From the NCBI RefSeq assembly GCF_002531575.1, contig NZ_NWTI01000003.1, positions 372,001 to 436,000 on the forward strand: DNA of 64,000 nucleotides, written 5' to 3'. Each line of letters begins with the position of its first letter. Within the stretch, counting starts at the first letter, position 1. Both the position numbers and the translations under genes were made by a program. The notes beneath the pieces were generated by a model. The model did not search any database and was not told where the DNA came from. It saw nothing but the letters and a program-made list of their open reading frames with translations. This document shows positions 1-8,823 of the stretch, piece by piece. Origin of the DNA: Bradyrhizobium sp. Y36 (lineage in GTDB: Bacteria > Pseudomonadota > Alphaproteobacteria > Rhizobiales > Xanthobacteraceae).

Positions 1-823
1 GGCCTCCACGCCGCCGCCTCGTGCCCCCGGCGCGGGCCCGCGGCACCGCCTCGAGGAGCGCCCGCGTATAGGGATGCGCGCAACGCTCGAACAGATCCTC
101 GGGGCGCCCCTGCTCGACGATGCGGCCGAGATACATCACCGCGACCTCGTCGCAGAGATAGTCGACGACGGCGAGGTCATGGCTGATCAGGATGTAGCTG
201 AGGCCGAACTGCTCCTGCAGGTCCTGCATCAGGTTCAGCACCTGCGCCTGCACGGAGACGTCGAGTGCCGAGACCGGCTCGTCGGCGACGATCAGCTTCG
301 GCTGGGTGATCAGCGCGCGCGCAATCGCGATGCGCTGGCGCTGGCCGCCGGAGAATTCATGCGGATACTTGTCCATGTCGGCCTCGCGCAAGCCGACCTG
401 GCGTAGCACTGCCGAGACGCGTTCGCGGAACGTGGCGCGGTCGGCGCCTTCCAGCACGGTCAGCGGCTCGGCGACGATGCGCGCGATGGTCTGGCGCGGA
501 TCGAGCGAGCCATAAGGATCCTGGAACACCATCTGGAAATCGCGCCGGGCACGGCGCAGTTCGTCGGCCTGGAGGCGGTTGAGATCGCGGCCAAGCAACT
601 GGACCTGCCCCGAGGTCGGCCGCTCCAGCGCCATCACGACCCGCGCGAAGGTCGACTTGCCCGAACCGGACTCGCCGACGATGCCGAAGCTCTTGCCGGC
701 GGCGACCTGCACGCTGACGCCGTTGAGCGCACGCACCTGACCGGGCGGACGGAACAGGCTTTCGCGCGGCAGCGCGTAACGTTGCTCGAGATCCCTGACG
801 TCGAGAAGAGGCGCGGTGCTCAT
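1..823 (-). CDS. dppF: Dipeptide/oligopeptide ABC transporter ATP-binding protein (DppF/OppF-like), 3' end cut by window edge
   Basis: One of two ATPases energising a peptide-type importer at the inner membrane. I translated it by hand: about 274 codons are present and the frame is still open at base 1. It shows Walker A GESGSGKS near residue 55, signature FSGGQRQR, Walker B LIVADEP, and the SALDVSVQAQVLNLM stretch typical of the Opp/Dpp ATPase family. The ATG at 823 overlaps the stop of the preceding gene (ATGA), so it is translationally coupled and fourth in a B-C-D-F series. Ligand unknown, because no binding-protein gene lies in the window. The family call is firm; the peptide substrate is inferred from family only. 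Confidence 0.93.
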   Translation of the reverse strand, partial: MSTAPLLDVRDLEQRYALPRESLFRPPGQVRALNGVSVQVAAGKSFGIVGESGSGKSTFARVVMALERPTSGQVQLLGRDLNRLQADELRRARRDFQMVFQDPYGSLDPRQTIARIVAEPLTVLEGADRATFRERVSAVLRQVGLREADMDKYPHEFSGGQRQRIAIARALITQPKLIVADEPVSALDVSVQAQVLNLMQDLQEQFGLSYILISHDLAVVDYLCDEVAVMYLGRIVEQGRPEDLFERCAHPYTRALLEAVPRARAGGTRRRRGG

Positions 824-1839
824 GCGGATAACGCTCCGACGTTCGCAGCCATGGAGACGTCAGTCCTGATGCAGCGCACGAAGTGCCCGGGTCCGACGTC
901 TACCATCGGCGGAAGCGCGGCCCGGCACGCATCGATTGCGAGCGGGCAGCGCTCCGAGAAAGTGCAGCCGGACGGCAGATCGGCAAGCTCCGGCACGGTG
1001 CCTGCGATCGTCTTCAGTCGCGTGCCCTTGCGCGCGCCGAGCTTCGGCCGGGCGCGAAACAGGCCTTGCGTGTAGGGATGGCCCATGCGGCGGAACACCT
1101 CGTCGGTCGGCCCGCTCTCGACGACGGTGCCGCCATACATCACCATCATCCGCTGCACGTTCTCGGCGATGACGCCGAGATCGTGCGAGATCAGGATCAT
1201 CGACATGCCGCGCTCCTCGACGAGATCGGCGATCAGATCGAGGATCTGCCCCTGAATGGTGACGTCGAGCGCGGTGGTCGGCTCGTCCGCGATCAGCAAA
1301 TCCGGCTCGCAGGCGAGCGCCATCGCGATGGTGATGCGCTGGCGCTGGCCGCCGGAGAACTGGTGCGGGTAGGCATCGACGCGACGCGCCGGATCGGGCA
1401 ATCCGACGCGATCGAGCAAGGCGATCGCCGCCTTACGCGCCTGCGCGGCCGAATGTTTCCTGTGACGCCGCAGCGGCTCGGCAACCTGGTGACCGATCGT
1501 GTGCATCGGGTTGAGCGCGGTCATCGGCTCCTGGAAGATCATGCTGATGCGGTTGCCGCGCAGGCGGCAATAATCCGCGTCCGGCAATCCCGCGAGCTCG
1601 GTGCCGTCGAGCTTGATGCTGCCCGACACCACGGCGCTGTCAGGCAGCAGCCCCATCAGCGACATCGCGGTGACCGACTTGCCGCAGCCGGATTCGCCGA
1701 CCAGCCCCAGCGTCTCGCCCCGCTTGAGCGCAAAGCCGACGCCGCGCACGGCCTGCGCCGGGCCGCGGCTGGTGTTGAGGCGGACGCCAAGATTGTCGAC
1801 CGCGATCAGCGGCATGTCGGAGCGCTCGGCCATCGTCAT
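820..1839 (-). CDS. dppD: Dipeptide/oligopeptide ABC transporter ATP-binding protein (DppD/OppD-like)
   Basis: First ATPase of the peptide importer, 339 residues, normal for DppD/OppD. It has Walker [10 protein letters not shown]-loop [10 protein letters not shown], signature FSGGQRQR and Walker [15 protein letters not shown]. The C-terminal segment [14 protein letters not shown] is the cysteine-containing Opp/Dpp signature associated in some members with an iron-sulfur site. The start at 1839 overlaps the upstream permease stop by four bases; an in-frame ATG at 1833 is an alternative. Confidence 0.95.
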   Translation of the reverse strand: MTMAERSDMPLIAVDNLGVRLNTSRGPAQAVRGVGFALKRGETLGLVGESGCGKSVTAMSLMGLLPDSAVVSGSIKLDGTELAGLPDADYCRLRGNRISMIFQEPMTALNPMHTIGHQVAEPLRRHRKHSAAQARKAAIALLDRVGLPDPARRVDAYPHQFSGGQRQRITIAMALACEPDLLIADEPTTALDVTIQGQILDLIADLVEERGMSMILISHDLGVIAENVQRMMVMYGGTVVESGPTDEVFRRMGHPYTQGLFRARPKLGARKGTRLKTIAGTVPELADLPSGCTFSERCPLAIDACRAALPPMVDVGPGHFVRCIRTDVSMAANVGALSA

Positions 1840-2729
1840 CGCTCCCGCGCCAGCCTGGGATCGAGCAGATCGCGCAAGCCGTCCCCAAGCAGATTGAGTC
1901 CGAGCACTGCGACCGCGATCGCAGCGCCCGGATAGACCGCGAGCATCGGCGACTGGAACAGCAGCGTCTGCGCATCGTTCAGCATCCGCCCCCAGGACGG
2001 CTGCGGCGGCTGCGTGCCGAGGCCGAGATAAGACAAAGCGGCCTCGGCGAGGATGGCGAGCGCGAACTGGATCGTGACCTGCACGATCAGGATCGACAGG
2101 ATGTTGGGCAGCACATGCTCGATGGTGATGCGGAAGGCGCCCTTGCCTGCCGCGCGCGCGGCCAGCACGAATTCGCGCGCCCAGATCGCATTCGCCGACC
2201 CACGCGTCAGACGGGTCAGCGTCGGGATCTGGAAGATGCCGATTGCGACGATCGAGGTGACCATGCCGGGTCCGACGACAGCAGCGAGCATGATCGCCGA
2301 CAGCACGGCCGGAAAGGCGAAGGTGAAGTCGGAGAAGCGCATGATGATCTCCTCGGTCCAGCCGCGCCGGGCCGAAGCGATCAGGCCCAGCGTGACGCCG
2401 AAGCTGAGACCGATGCTGACGGCGATGACACCGACCATGATGGTGGAACGGGCGCCGGCGAGCAGCAGCGAGACGATGTCACGGCCAAAGGAATCGGTGC
2501 CGAGCCAGTGCGCCGCCGACGGCGGCCGCAATTTTGAGGCGATGTCGATCTCGTAAGGCGACCACGGCGTCCAGACCAGCGACAACAGGGCCGAGGCAAC
2601 CACCAGAAAGGTCAGCGCGCCGCCGAGCACGAAGCTGCGGTGACGGAGCGCGCGGCCCCAGAACGTGCGGGGCGGCGCGCGGCGCGCTGCCAGAGGCAAT
2701 TCAACCGGCGTGGTCAGGGGCGCGCTCAC
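1836..2729 (-). CDS. dppC: Peptide-type ABC transporter permease (DppC/OppC-like)
   Basis: Inner-membrane permease, 297 residues. A hydrophilic N-terminus (about 25 residues) is followed by a first transmembrane segment, the periplasmic HWLGTDSFGRDI motif typical of DppC/OppC, and further membrane helices. The cytoplasmic EAA loop (AARAAGKGAFRITIEHVLPN) contacts the ATPases. It starts with GTG at 2729, which overlaps the upstream TGA (GTGA), so coupling to dppB is likely. Confidence 0.94.
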   Translation of the reverse strand: MSAPLTTPVELPLAARRAPPRTFWGRALRHRSFVLGGALTFLVVASALLSLVWTPWSPYEIDIASKLRPPSAAHWLGTDSFGRDIVSLLLAGARSTIMVGVIAVSIGLSFGVTLGLIASARRGWTEEIIMRFSDFTFAFPAVLSAIMLAAVVGPGMVTSIVAIGIFQIPTLTRLTRGSANAIWAREFVLAARAAGKGAFRITIEHVLPNILSILIVQVTIQFALAILAEAALSYLGLGTQPPQPSWGRMLNDAQTLLFQSPMLAVYPGAAIAVAVLGLNLLGDGLRDLLDPRLARER

Positions 2730-3676
2730 AGATCATGGACCTTGATGCGGGGATCGATGAAGGCATAGAGCACGTCGACCACGAAATTGACGATGACGAC
2801 CATGGTCGCGAGCAGCATCACGCAGTTGCGCACGACAATCAGGTCGCGATTGGCGATCGACTGGAAGATCAGCCTACCGAGGCCCGGCAAATAGAATACG
2901 TTTTCGATCACGATCGTGCCGGCGAGCAGATTGGCAAATTGCAGCCCCATCACCGTCATGACCGGGATCATCGCATTGCGCAGCACGTGGCTCCACAGCA
3001 CCTCGCGCTTGCCAAGCCCCTTCGCGCGCGCCGTGCGGACGAAGTCCTCGCGCAGCACCTCCAGCACGGCTGACCGCGTGACGCGCGCGAGGATCGCAGC
3101 CTGCACCACCGCGAGCGAGACTGCGGGAAGCAGCAGCGACTTCACGCCGAGCCAGACGCCGTCCTCCCAGCCGGCAAAGCCGCCCGCGGAGAGCCATTGC
3201 AGCCGCACCGCGAACAGCAGCACCAGCAGGATCGCGAACCAGAAGTTCGGCAGCGCGATGCCGATTTGCGTCAGCGACATCACGCCGACGTCGCCGAGCT
3301 TGTTGTGGTTGGCGGCGGTGTAGATGCCGGCCGAGAGCGCCAGCGTCACCGTAACGGTCATGGCCATGATGGCGAGCGGAACGGTCAGGGCCAGCCGCTC
3401 GGCAATCAGGCTGGCGACCGGCGTGCCGTAGACGTAGGAATTGCCGAGATCGCCGACGAGCAGGCCCTTGATCCATTGCAGATAGCGAACCGCCAGCGGC
3501 TGGTCGAGCCCGAGCTTGACGGTGAGCGCGCGCACGGCGTCCGGCGAGGCATCGGCGCCCATCAGCATTTGCGCAGCGTTACCCGGCAGCGCATCGAGCA
3601 CGAGAAAGATGACCAGCGACGCACCGACGAGCGTCGCCAGCAAGGTCACCAGACGTCGGAGGACAAAGACGCTCAT
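2726..3676 (-). CDS. dppB: Peptide-type ABC transporter permease (DppB/OppB-like)
   Basis: Partner permease, 316 residues. It opens with the family-typical FVLRRLVTLLATLVGAS membrane segment followed by DALPGNAA. The EAA loop RTARAKGLGKREVLWSHVLRN sits near residue 205. First gene of the transporter set, 84 bases downstream of the amidase gene on the same strand and probably co-transcribed with it. DppB usually follows a dppA binding-protein gene; here an amidase takes that place, which hints that the imported ligand carries an amide bond (inference). Confidence 0.94.
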   Translation of the reverse strand: MSVFVLRRLVTLLATLVGASLVIFLVLDALPGNAAQMLMGADASPDAVRALTVKLGLDQPLAVRYLQWIKGLLVGDLGNSYVYGTPVASLIAERLALTVPLAIMAMTVTVTLALSAGIYTAANHNKLGDVGVMSLTQIGIALPNFWFAILLVLLFAVRLQWLSAGGFAGWEDGVWLGVKSLLLPAVSLAVVQAAILARVTRSAVLEVLREDFVRTARAKGLGKREVLWSHVLRNAMIPVMTVMGLQFANLLAGTIVIENVFYLPGLGRLIFQSIANRDLIVVRNCVMLLATMVVIVNFVVDVLYAFIDPRIKVHDL

Positions 3677-3760
3677 GCGCGCTCGGGCTCAAAGCTCATT
3701 CGCGGCACGATCAACATGTCCGGACCACCGATGCAAGCCCTTTGCTGCGGGGGCATGTCG

Positions 3761-5188
3761 TCATTCCGGCCAGCGGGACAGAAGGCCGGCGGAGGTCTCG
3801 AACAGCGCGCTGACGCGCAGCAATTCCGCGTCACACCGGAAACGGCCGACCAGTTGAAGCCCGATCGGCAGGCCGTCGCGGGCAAAGCCTGAGGGAAGGC
3901 TGACGGCTGGATGCCCGGTCATGTTGAACAGCATGGTCCAGGGGAACCAGTGCGGCCGGACACTGTCGAAATGCCGGCCATCGATCTCGATGGTGCCGAA
4001 CAGGTCCTGGCCAATCGGCAACGCGGTGCGCGTCAGCGTCGGCATCGCCAGGATCTGTCCGCGCGCAAGCAGCGATTGCACCCGGCGGAACAGCGCCGTG
4101 CGCGCGAACATCGCCTCCTGGTAATCGACGCCGCTCACCTCGGTCGCGAGCGCGAGCTGCTTGAGGAAGGCCTCGCTCAGCTCGTCCTTGTGCTCGGCCG
4201 CGAGCTTTGCAAAGCGCGTGCGCCAGACGGTGTGATTGATGGCGCGCCAGATCGGCTCGATGTCGAACCCCTCTCCGGAGAATTCCTCGAGCTCGGCGCC
4301 AAGGCCAGCCAGCCGGTCAAGGCTCGCCCTGAAATTGGCGGCGACGTCGGCCGATACCGGCCGGCCCGGCGGTGTCAGGCAATACAGGACCCTGAGCCCG
4401 CGCAGGTCGCCGCGCGGAGCGGCGGTCGCGACGAAGTCAGACACGGGCACGCCGATCGACCAGGGATCGCAGGCATCCTCCCCCGCCATGGCCTGCATCA
4501 TCAGCGCGGTGTCGGCAACGGTGCGGGTGGTCGGCGTGACATAGGTCTGGTTGCCGAAGGCATCGAGGGCCTGGCTGTGCGGGATCACGCCGTTGCTCTG
4601 CTTGAGGCCGACCACGCCGTTGCAGGCGGCGGGAATCCGCGTCGAGCCGCCGCCGTCGGTTGCGATCGCCAGCGGTGCGATGCCGCTGGCCACCGCCACG
4701 GCCGCACCACCGCTGGAGCCGCCGGATGAGCGGCCGGCGTCCCAGGCGTTGCGGGTGCGGCCGAACAAAGGCGAATCCGTCAGGCATTTGCTGCCGAATT
4801 CCGGCGTCGTGGTCTTGCCGATCAGGATGGCGCCCTCAGCTCGCAACCGCGCCACCGCGACCGCATCCTCGGTCGGCACGTTATCCTTGTAGGGAACGGC
4901 GCCGAAGGTGGTCTTGACGCCCCTGGTGTTGACGATGTCCTTGACCGTGACGGGGATGCCGTGCAGCAGGCCGAGCTCCTCGCCCGCCATCAGCTTGCGC
5001 TCGGCGGCGCGGGCCTCCGCCATCGCCTCGTCCCCGCAGATCGTGATGAAGCAGTTCAGCTGGTTCTGCAGCGCCTCGGCGCGCGCGAGCACGGCACTGA
5101 CGATCTCGACGGGCGAAATCCGCTTTGCGGCGACGAGGCCGCGCAGTTCGGTTGCAGACAAGAGGCAGGGATCGCCGGTCATGGTCAC
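3761..5188 (-). CDS. Amidase-signature family amidohydrolase
   Basis: 475 residues, a typical length for the amidase signature family, which hydrolyses amides through a Ser-cisSer-Lys triad. Visible elements: Lys83 in the GIPVTVKD motif, the GGSSGGAA loop with the cis-Ser near 158/159, and the nucleophile candidate Ser182 in DGGGSTRIPAA. The substrate cannot be read from sequence; the family includes aryl- and aliphatic amidases and GatA-like proteins, but no gatB/gatC partners are present, so a tRNA role is unlikely. The start is GTG 5188 (GGAG six bases upstream) or ATG 5182. It is upstream of the dpp-like permeases and divergent from a LysR gene. Confidence 0.9.
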   Translation of the reverse strand: MTMTGDPCLLSATELRGLVAAKRISPVEIVSAVLARAEALQNQLNCFITICGDEAMAEARAAERKLMAGEELGLLHGIPVTVKDIVNTRGVKTTFGAVPYKDNVPTEDAVAVARLRAEGAILIGKTTTPEFGSKCLTDSPLFGRTRNAWDAGRSSGGSSGGAAVAVASGIAPLAIATDGGGSTRIPAACNGVVGLKQSNGVIPHSQALDAFGNQTYVTPTTRTVADTALMMQAMAGEDACDPWSIGVPVSDFVATAAPRGDLRGLRVLYCLTPPGRPVSADVAANFRASLDRLAGLGAELEEFSGEGFDIEPIWRAINHTVWRTRFAKLAAEHKDELSEAFLKQLALATEVSGVDYQEAMFARTALFRRVQSLLARGQILAMPTLTRTALPIGQDLFGTIEIDGRHFDSVRPHWFPWTMLFNMTGHPAVSLPSGFARDGLPIGLQLVGRFRCDAELLRVSALFETSAGLLSRWPE

Positions 5189-5260
5189 ATCACGCTCCGC
5201 TGGCCTCGTCGGCCCAATGCATTGACAGCGAGAATGACAGTTTTGTTTACTCGCCGTCCA

Positions 5261-5297
5261 ATACGATTTCGGTCGTCAACCCATACGTTTTCGGTAT
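5261..5297. promoter_or_regulatory. Tandem LysR-type boxes in the amidase/lysR divergent promoter
   Basis: ATACGATTTCGGT (5261-5273) recurs as ATACGTTTTCGGT (5283-5295), 12 of 13 bases identical and 22 bases apart, i.e. about two helical turns on the same face. The second copy extends to ATACGTTTTCGGTAT (5283-5297), with ATAC/GTAT arms and a T-N11-A core as in LysR-family operators. Binding by the adjacent LysR protein is inferred. Confidence 0.5.
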
Positions 5298-6189
5298 GCC
5301 AATGGACCTTCGCCGGCTCCGCTATTTCGTCGCCGTCGCCGAAGCACGCAGCCTCGGCAAGGCCGCCGAGCGACTGCGGATGGCGCAGCCGCCGCTCTCC
5401 GTCCAGATCCGCAAGCTCGAGGCCGAGATCGGCGCGCCGCTGTTCCGCCGGGGCACGCGCGGCATGGACCTGACCGAGGCGGGCCAGGCGCTTCTGGCGC
5501 GCGCGAGCGAGGCGCTGGCGCTGGCCAGCGACGGCGCCGAAGCCGCGCGTGCGGTTGCCGCCGGCACGCGCGGGCGGCTCTCGGTCGGCTACATGTTCGT
5601 GCTGGCGAATGCGATGCTGCCGCGGCTCATTCCGGAGTTACGCCGCTCGGCTCCCGGCGTCGATCTCGACTTCGCCGAGCTCAGTGCCTCGACGCGCGAA
5701 GCACGGCTGCTCGATCGCAGCGTCACGATTGCCTTGTGCATGCCGGGGATCCACCATCCGGAGGTCCAGGTGGCGCGGATCGGCGCGCAGCCACTGGTGC
5801 TGGCGACGCCGATCCGCTCGCCACTCGCGCGCCTGAGCTCGGTGCCGATGGCGCGCCTTCACGGCCGCCCGCTGATCGCGCTGCCACCGCCGGAGCAAGA
5901 TCCCGCCTCCTCCGCCGTCGCAGCTCTGCTGCGCCGGCATCAGATCGTGATGCCGATCGCAGGCCGGGTGGAGACCGTTCATTCGGCGATGAGCCTGGTA
6001 TTGGCCGGCGAAGGCCTTGCGATCGTGCCGGCCTGCGCCAAGCTCGGCGCGCCACAGGGCATCGCTTTCCGGCCGCTGCGGGATGCAACCGATTCTATCG
6101 ACGTCACGGTATGCTGGCGCCGGGACGCGCATAGCCCGCTGATCCGCACCTTCCTCAAATGCGCCGAGAAGGCCGTCGCGCGGATGTGA
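5296..6189 (+). CDS. LysR-family transcriptional regulator
   Basis: About 297 residues. An N-terminal winged helix-turn-helix (MDLRRLRYFVAVAEARSLGK, then AAERLRMAQPPLSVQIRKLE) is followed by a periplasmic-binding-like effector domain from about residue 90. The start is ATG 5296 or ATG 5302; the family pattern MDLRRLRYF favours 5302, and the first ATG overlaps the second LysR box. Divergent from the amidase-dpp operon, which it probably controls together with itself. The effector is unknown; an amide or peptide-like compound would fit the neighbours. Confidence 0.93.
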   Translation: MPMDLRRLRYFVAVAEARSLGKAAERLRMAQPPLSVQIRKLEAEIGAPLFRRGTRGMDLTEAGQALLARASEALALASDGAEAARAVAAGTRGRLSVGYMFVLANAMLPRLIPELRRSAPGVDLDFAELSASTREARLLDRSVTIALCMPGIHHPEVQVARIGAQPLVLATPIRSPLARLSSVPMARLHGRPLIALPPPEQDPASSAVAALLRRHQIVMPIAGRVETVHSAMSLVLAGEGLAIVPACAKLGAPQGIAFRPLRDATDSIDVTVCWRRDAHSPLIRTFLKCAEKAVARM

Positions 6190-6194
6190 CGGCA

Positions 6195-7130
6195 TCACCA
6201 GCCCCAATTGATTTCGTGGCTCCAGGGCGGATCGGCACCCGGACGGGTGCAGGTCAATCCGGCGCAATTGGCGGCAAAGGACAGCGCACGGCGAAGCTCG
6301 TCCGCACCGATCGTCTTCAGCTGCGATCGGGCGAGTCTCCCCTGCTTGTGCAGGGCAAAGAGCAGCGCGGCCTGAAAGCTGTCGCCGGCACCGATGGTGT
6401 CGGCGACCGCGACCTTCGGCGCGGCGACCTCGACCTGCCCGGCCCCCGCGTGCCACGCGACGGCACCATTGCTGCCGCGGGTGATGACGACAAGGCTGGT
6501 GCCCTGCCCCAGCAATGTGCTTGCGCGCTGCTGATAGGGCTCGTCGCCGAAGAGGTAGGCAAAGTCGACATCCGACATCTTGATGAGGTCGGCGTAGCCA
6601 GCGAACTCCGCCATGCGCGCCAGGTAAGACGGCTTGTCCTTGACGAGGTTGGGCCGGCAATTCGGATCGAACGAGATCGTCGCGGCCGCGCGCGCGTCCC
6701 CGATCAACGCTTTCGTCTCGGCCGCGCCCTGGTCGTTGACCAGCGTGGTCGAGCCGACATGGAGCGCCTCGACGTCGACGAACGGAACCGTCCCGCGCCG
6801 GTAAGTCCAGTTCCGCGTCGCGGTCTCGGCATCGTAGAAGGCATAGTGCGACTCGCCCGCGACGATGCGGACGAAGGCGAGCGTGGTCTGGCGATCGCTG
6901 CGGGTAGCGAGATCGAGGTCGACGTTGGAAGCCGCAGCATGATCGGCGATCATCCGTCCGAACAGATCGGTCGAGATGCCGCCGACGAATCCGGTCGGCG
7001 CGCCGAGCCGCGCCATGCCGATCGCGACGTTGAGGCAGGAGCCGCCGACCGCGGGCATCACGGCCTCGCGTCCGTCAGCGTTTCGCGTCGGCACGAAATC
7101 GATCAGCGCATCGCCGCAGGATATCAGCAT
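6195..7130 (-). CDS. frk: PfkB-family sugar kinase, probable fructokinase
   Basis: 311-residue ribokinase-fold kinase. The N-terminal substrate motif GGSCLNVAIGMARLG and the C-terminal ATP/anion-hole motif DTIGAGDSFQAALL, with the catalytic Asp in GAGD, are both present. Last gene of the polyol operon, six bases after the pentulose kinase. The N-terminus (MLISCGDALIDFVP) resembles alphaproteobacterial fructokinases. In this context it would convert fructose, made by oxidising sorbitol or mannitol, to fructose 6-phosphate. Other PfkB substrates are not excluded. It converges with the LysR gene, leaving five bases between stops. Confidence 0.85.
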   Translation of the reverse strand: MLISCGDALIDFVPTRNADGREAVMPAVGGSCLNVAIGMARLGAPTGFVGGISTDLFGRMIADHAAASNVDLDLATRSDRQTTLAFVRIVAGESHYAFYDAETATRNWTYRRGTVPFVDVEALHVGSTTLVNDQGAAETKALIGDARAAATISFDPNCRPNLVKDKPSYLARMAEFAGYADLIKMSDVDFAYLFGDEPYQQRASTLLGQGTSLVVITRGSNGAVAWHAGAGQVEVAAPKVAVADTIGAGDSFQAALLFALHKQGRLARSQLKTIGADELRRALSFAANCAGLTCTRPGADPPWSHEINWGW

Positions 7131-7136
7131 TCGTTT

Positions 7137-8783
7137 TCAACCTCTCGCGATGTCGCCCATCGCCGCACGGCTGCGGCGATCGACCTCGCGCAGCAGCTTG
7201 TAGACCTCACGCTTGCGCGTGTGAAACGCGGCCATATCAGGCGTGGTCGGCTCGCTTTTCCGTCCCAGCACGGACATCCTGGCCATGGTCTCGCCGATCG
7301 AGGCATAGGCGCCGCCGGCCACCGCCCCGAGCATGGCGGCGCCCAGCAGCACCGGCTCTTTCGTCTGCGGCAGCGCGACGGTGAGGCCCGTCGTATCCGC
7401 CATGATCTGCCGCACCAGCGGGCTGCGGCTCGCTCCGCCCCCCATGATCATGATGCTGGAGCGCACGCCATGCGCGGCAAAGGCCTCGATCACCTCGGCA
7501 AGCCCATAGGCTAATCCGCAAAGGCCGGCGACGAACAAACGCTCCATCGAGGCGACGTCGGTGTCGAGATCGAGACCCGCGATCACCGCGCGGGTATCCG
7601 GATCGGCATAGGGCGAGCGGTTGCCGATGAACTCCGGCAGGACATGGACGTCATGGGCGAGCAGCGCGGCACGGCTGGCGCTGCCTGCGCGCGCGATGAT
7701 GCGGCGCTCGAGGAACTCGATGAGATCGACGCTCTCGCTCCGCGCCGCCGCGCTCGCCTCGGCAAAACCCGGATGCGATTTAAGGAGATGGTCAATCGCT
7801 GCACCTGCTGCGGACTGGCCGCCCTCGTTAAGCCAGAAGTCCGGGACCATGCCGGAGTAATAGGGCCCCCACACGCCCGGAACGAAGCACGGCTGCTTCG
7901 TCGTCGCCATGATGCAGGCCGACGTACCCATGATGTAGGCGAGCCGGTCGCAGACATCGTTCGCCTCGCCCGAGCCGTCGCGCCCGCCGATCGCGCCGAT
8001 GCCGCCGGCATGGGCGTCGATCAAGGACGCACCGACCGGTAAGCCCGGCGGCAGGTCGAGTTCAGCTGCGGCCGCGTGGGTCAGACCGGCGCCGAGCCGC
8101 GTGCCCGGGGCGACGATCTCGGTGCCGATGCGGGCGTATGTCTCGTTGACGAAGTCAGACAGGCCAATGCGTTTGAAAAATCGCGCGCTCCAGCCGCCGC
8201 CGTCATGGGCGAGATAGTTCCATTTGCAGGTGACCGTGCAGGTCGAACGCTGCAGCGAGCCCGTCGCGCGCCAGGTCAGGTAATCCGCCAGATCGAAGAA
8301 GTGGCCGGCCGCGTCGAAGCTCGCACGAAGGTGTCGCTTGAGCCATAGCAGTTTCGGCATCTCCATCTCGGGCGAGATCGAACCGCCGACATAGCGCAGC
8401 ACCGCATCCTCGGTCTCGTTGATCAGCCGCGCCTCGGCGACAGCGCGGTGGTCCATCCAGACGACGACATTGCGTTGCCTGTCGCCGGATGTGCTGACCG
8501 TGAGCGGCTCGCCCTGCCGGTCGAGCACCACGAGGGAGCAGGTGGCGTCGAACCCGATGCCGCCGATGCTGTCGGGCGCAACGGCCGCTTCCGCCATCGC
8601 CGCCCGCACCGACCTGACGCAGGCCTCCCAGATGTCCTGCGAGGACTGCTCGACGATATCACCGGGCTCGTGCCAGATCCGGATCGGATGTCGCGCGGTC
8701 GCAAGCAGGGTTCCGGCCTCGTCAAACACCCCTGCCCGCGCGCTCGTGGTCCCCACGTCGACGCCGATATACGCTCGCGGCAT
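7137..8783 (-). CDS. FGGY-family pentulose kinase (ribulokinase-like)
   Basis: About 547 residues, FGGY fold. The N-terminal phosphate loop YIGVDVGTTSARAGVFD and the C-terminal IMIMGGGASRSPLVRQIMAD ATP-site segment are clear. Length and organisation fit the D-ribulokinase/pentulose kinase branch rather than xylulokinase or glycerol kinase. The ATG at 8783 has a GGGAG Shine-Dalgarno about seven bases away; a longer frame exists but starts inside the intergenic gap. It lies downstream of the polyol dehydrogenase, so its likely substrate is the ketopentose made from a pentitol (ribitol, arabitol or xylitol), giving a pentulose 5-phosphate. Substrate is inferred. Confidence 0.85.
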   Translation of the reverse strand: MPRAYIGVDVGTTSARAGVFDEAGTLLATARHPIRIWHEPGDIVEQSSQDIWEACVRSVRAAMAEAAVAPDSIGGIGFDATCSLVVLDRQGEPLTVSTSGDRQRNVVVWMDHRAVAEARLINETEDAVLRYVGGSISPEMEMPKLLWLKRHLRASFDAAGHFFDLADYLTWRATGSLQRSTCTVTCKWNYLAHDGGGWSARFFKRIGLSDFVNETYARIGTEIVAPGTRLGAGLTHAAAAELDLPPGLPVGASLIDAHAGGIGAIGGRDGSGEANDVCDRLAYIMGTSACIMATTKQPCFVPGVWGPYYSGMVPDFWLNEGGQSAAGAAIDHLLKSHPGFAEASAAARSESVDLIEFLERRIIARAGSASRAALLAHDVHVLPEFIGNRSPYADPDTRAVIAGLDLDTDVASMERLFVAGLCGLAYGLAEVIEAFAAHGVRSSIMIMGGGASRSPLVRQIMADTTGLTVALPQTKEPVLLGAAMLGAVAGGAYASIGETMARMSVLGRKSEPTTPDMAAFHTRKREVYKLLREVDRRSRAAMGDIARG

Positions 8784-8823
8784 TGTCACTCCCGGTCGCT
8801 TTCCGTCAGTTTTGACGGTGAGC

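Noticed and set aside
883..1935. A 350-codon open frame on the plus strand opposite dppD
   Set aside because: Antisense to a complete ABC ATPase; composition is typical of shadow frames.
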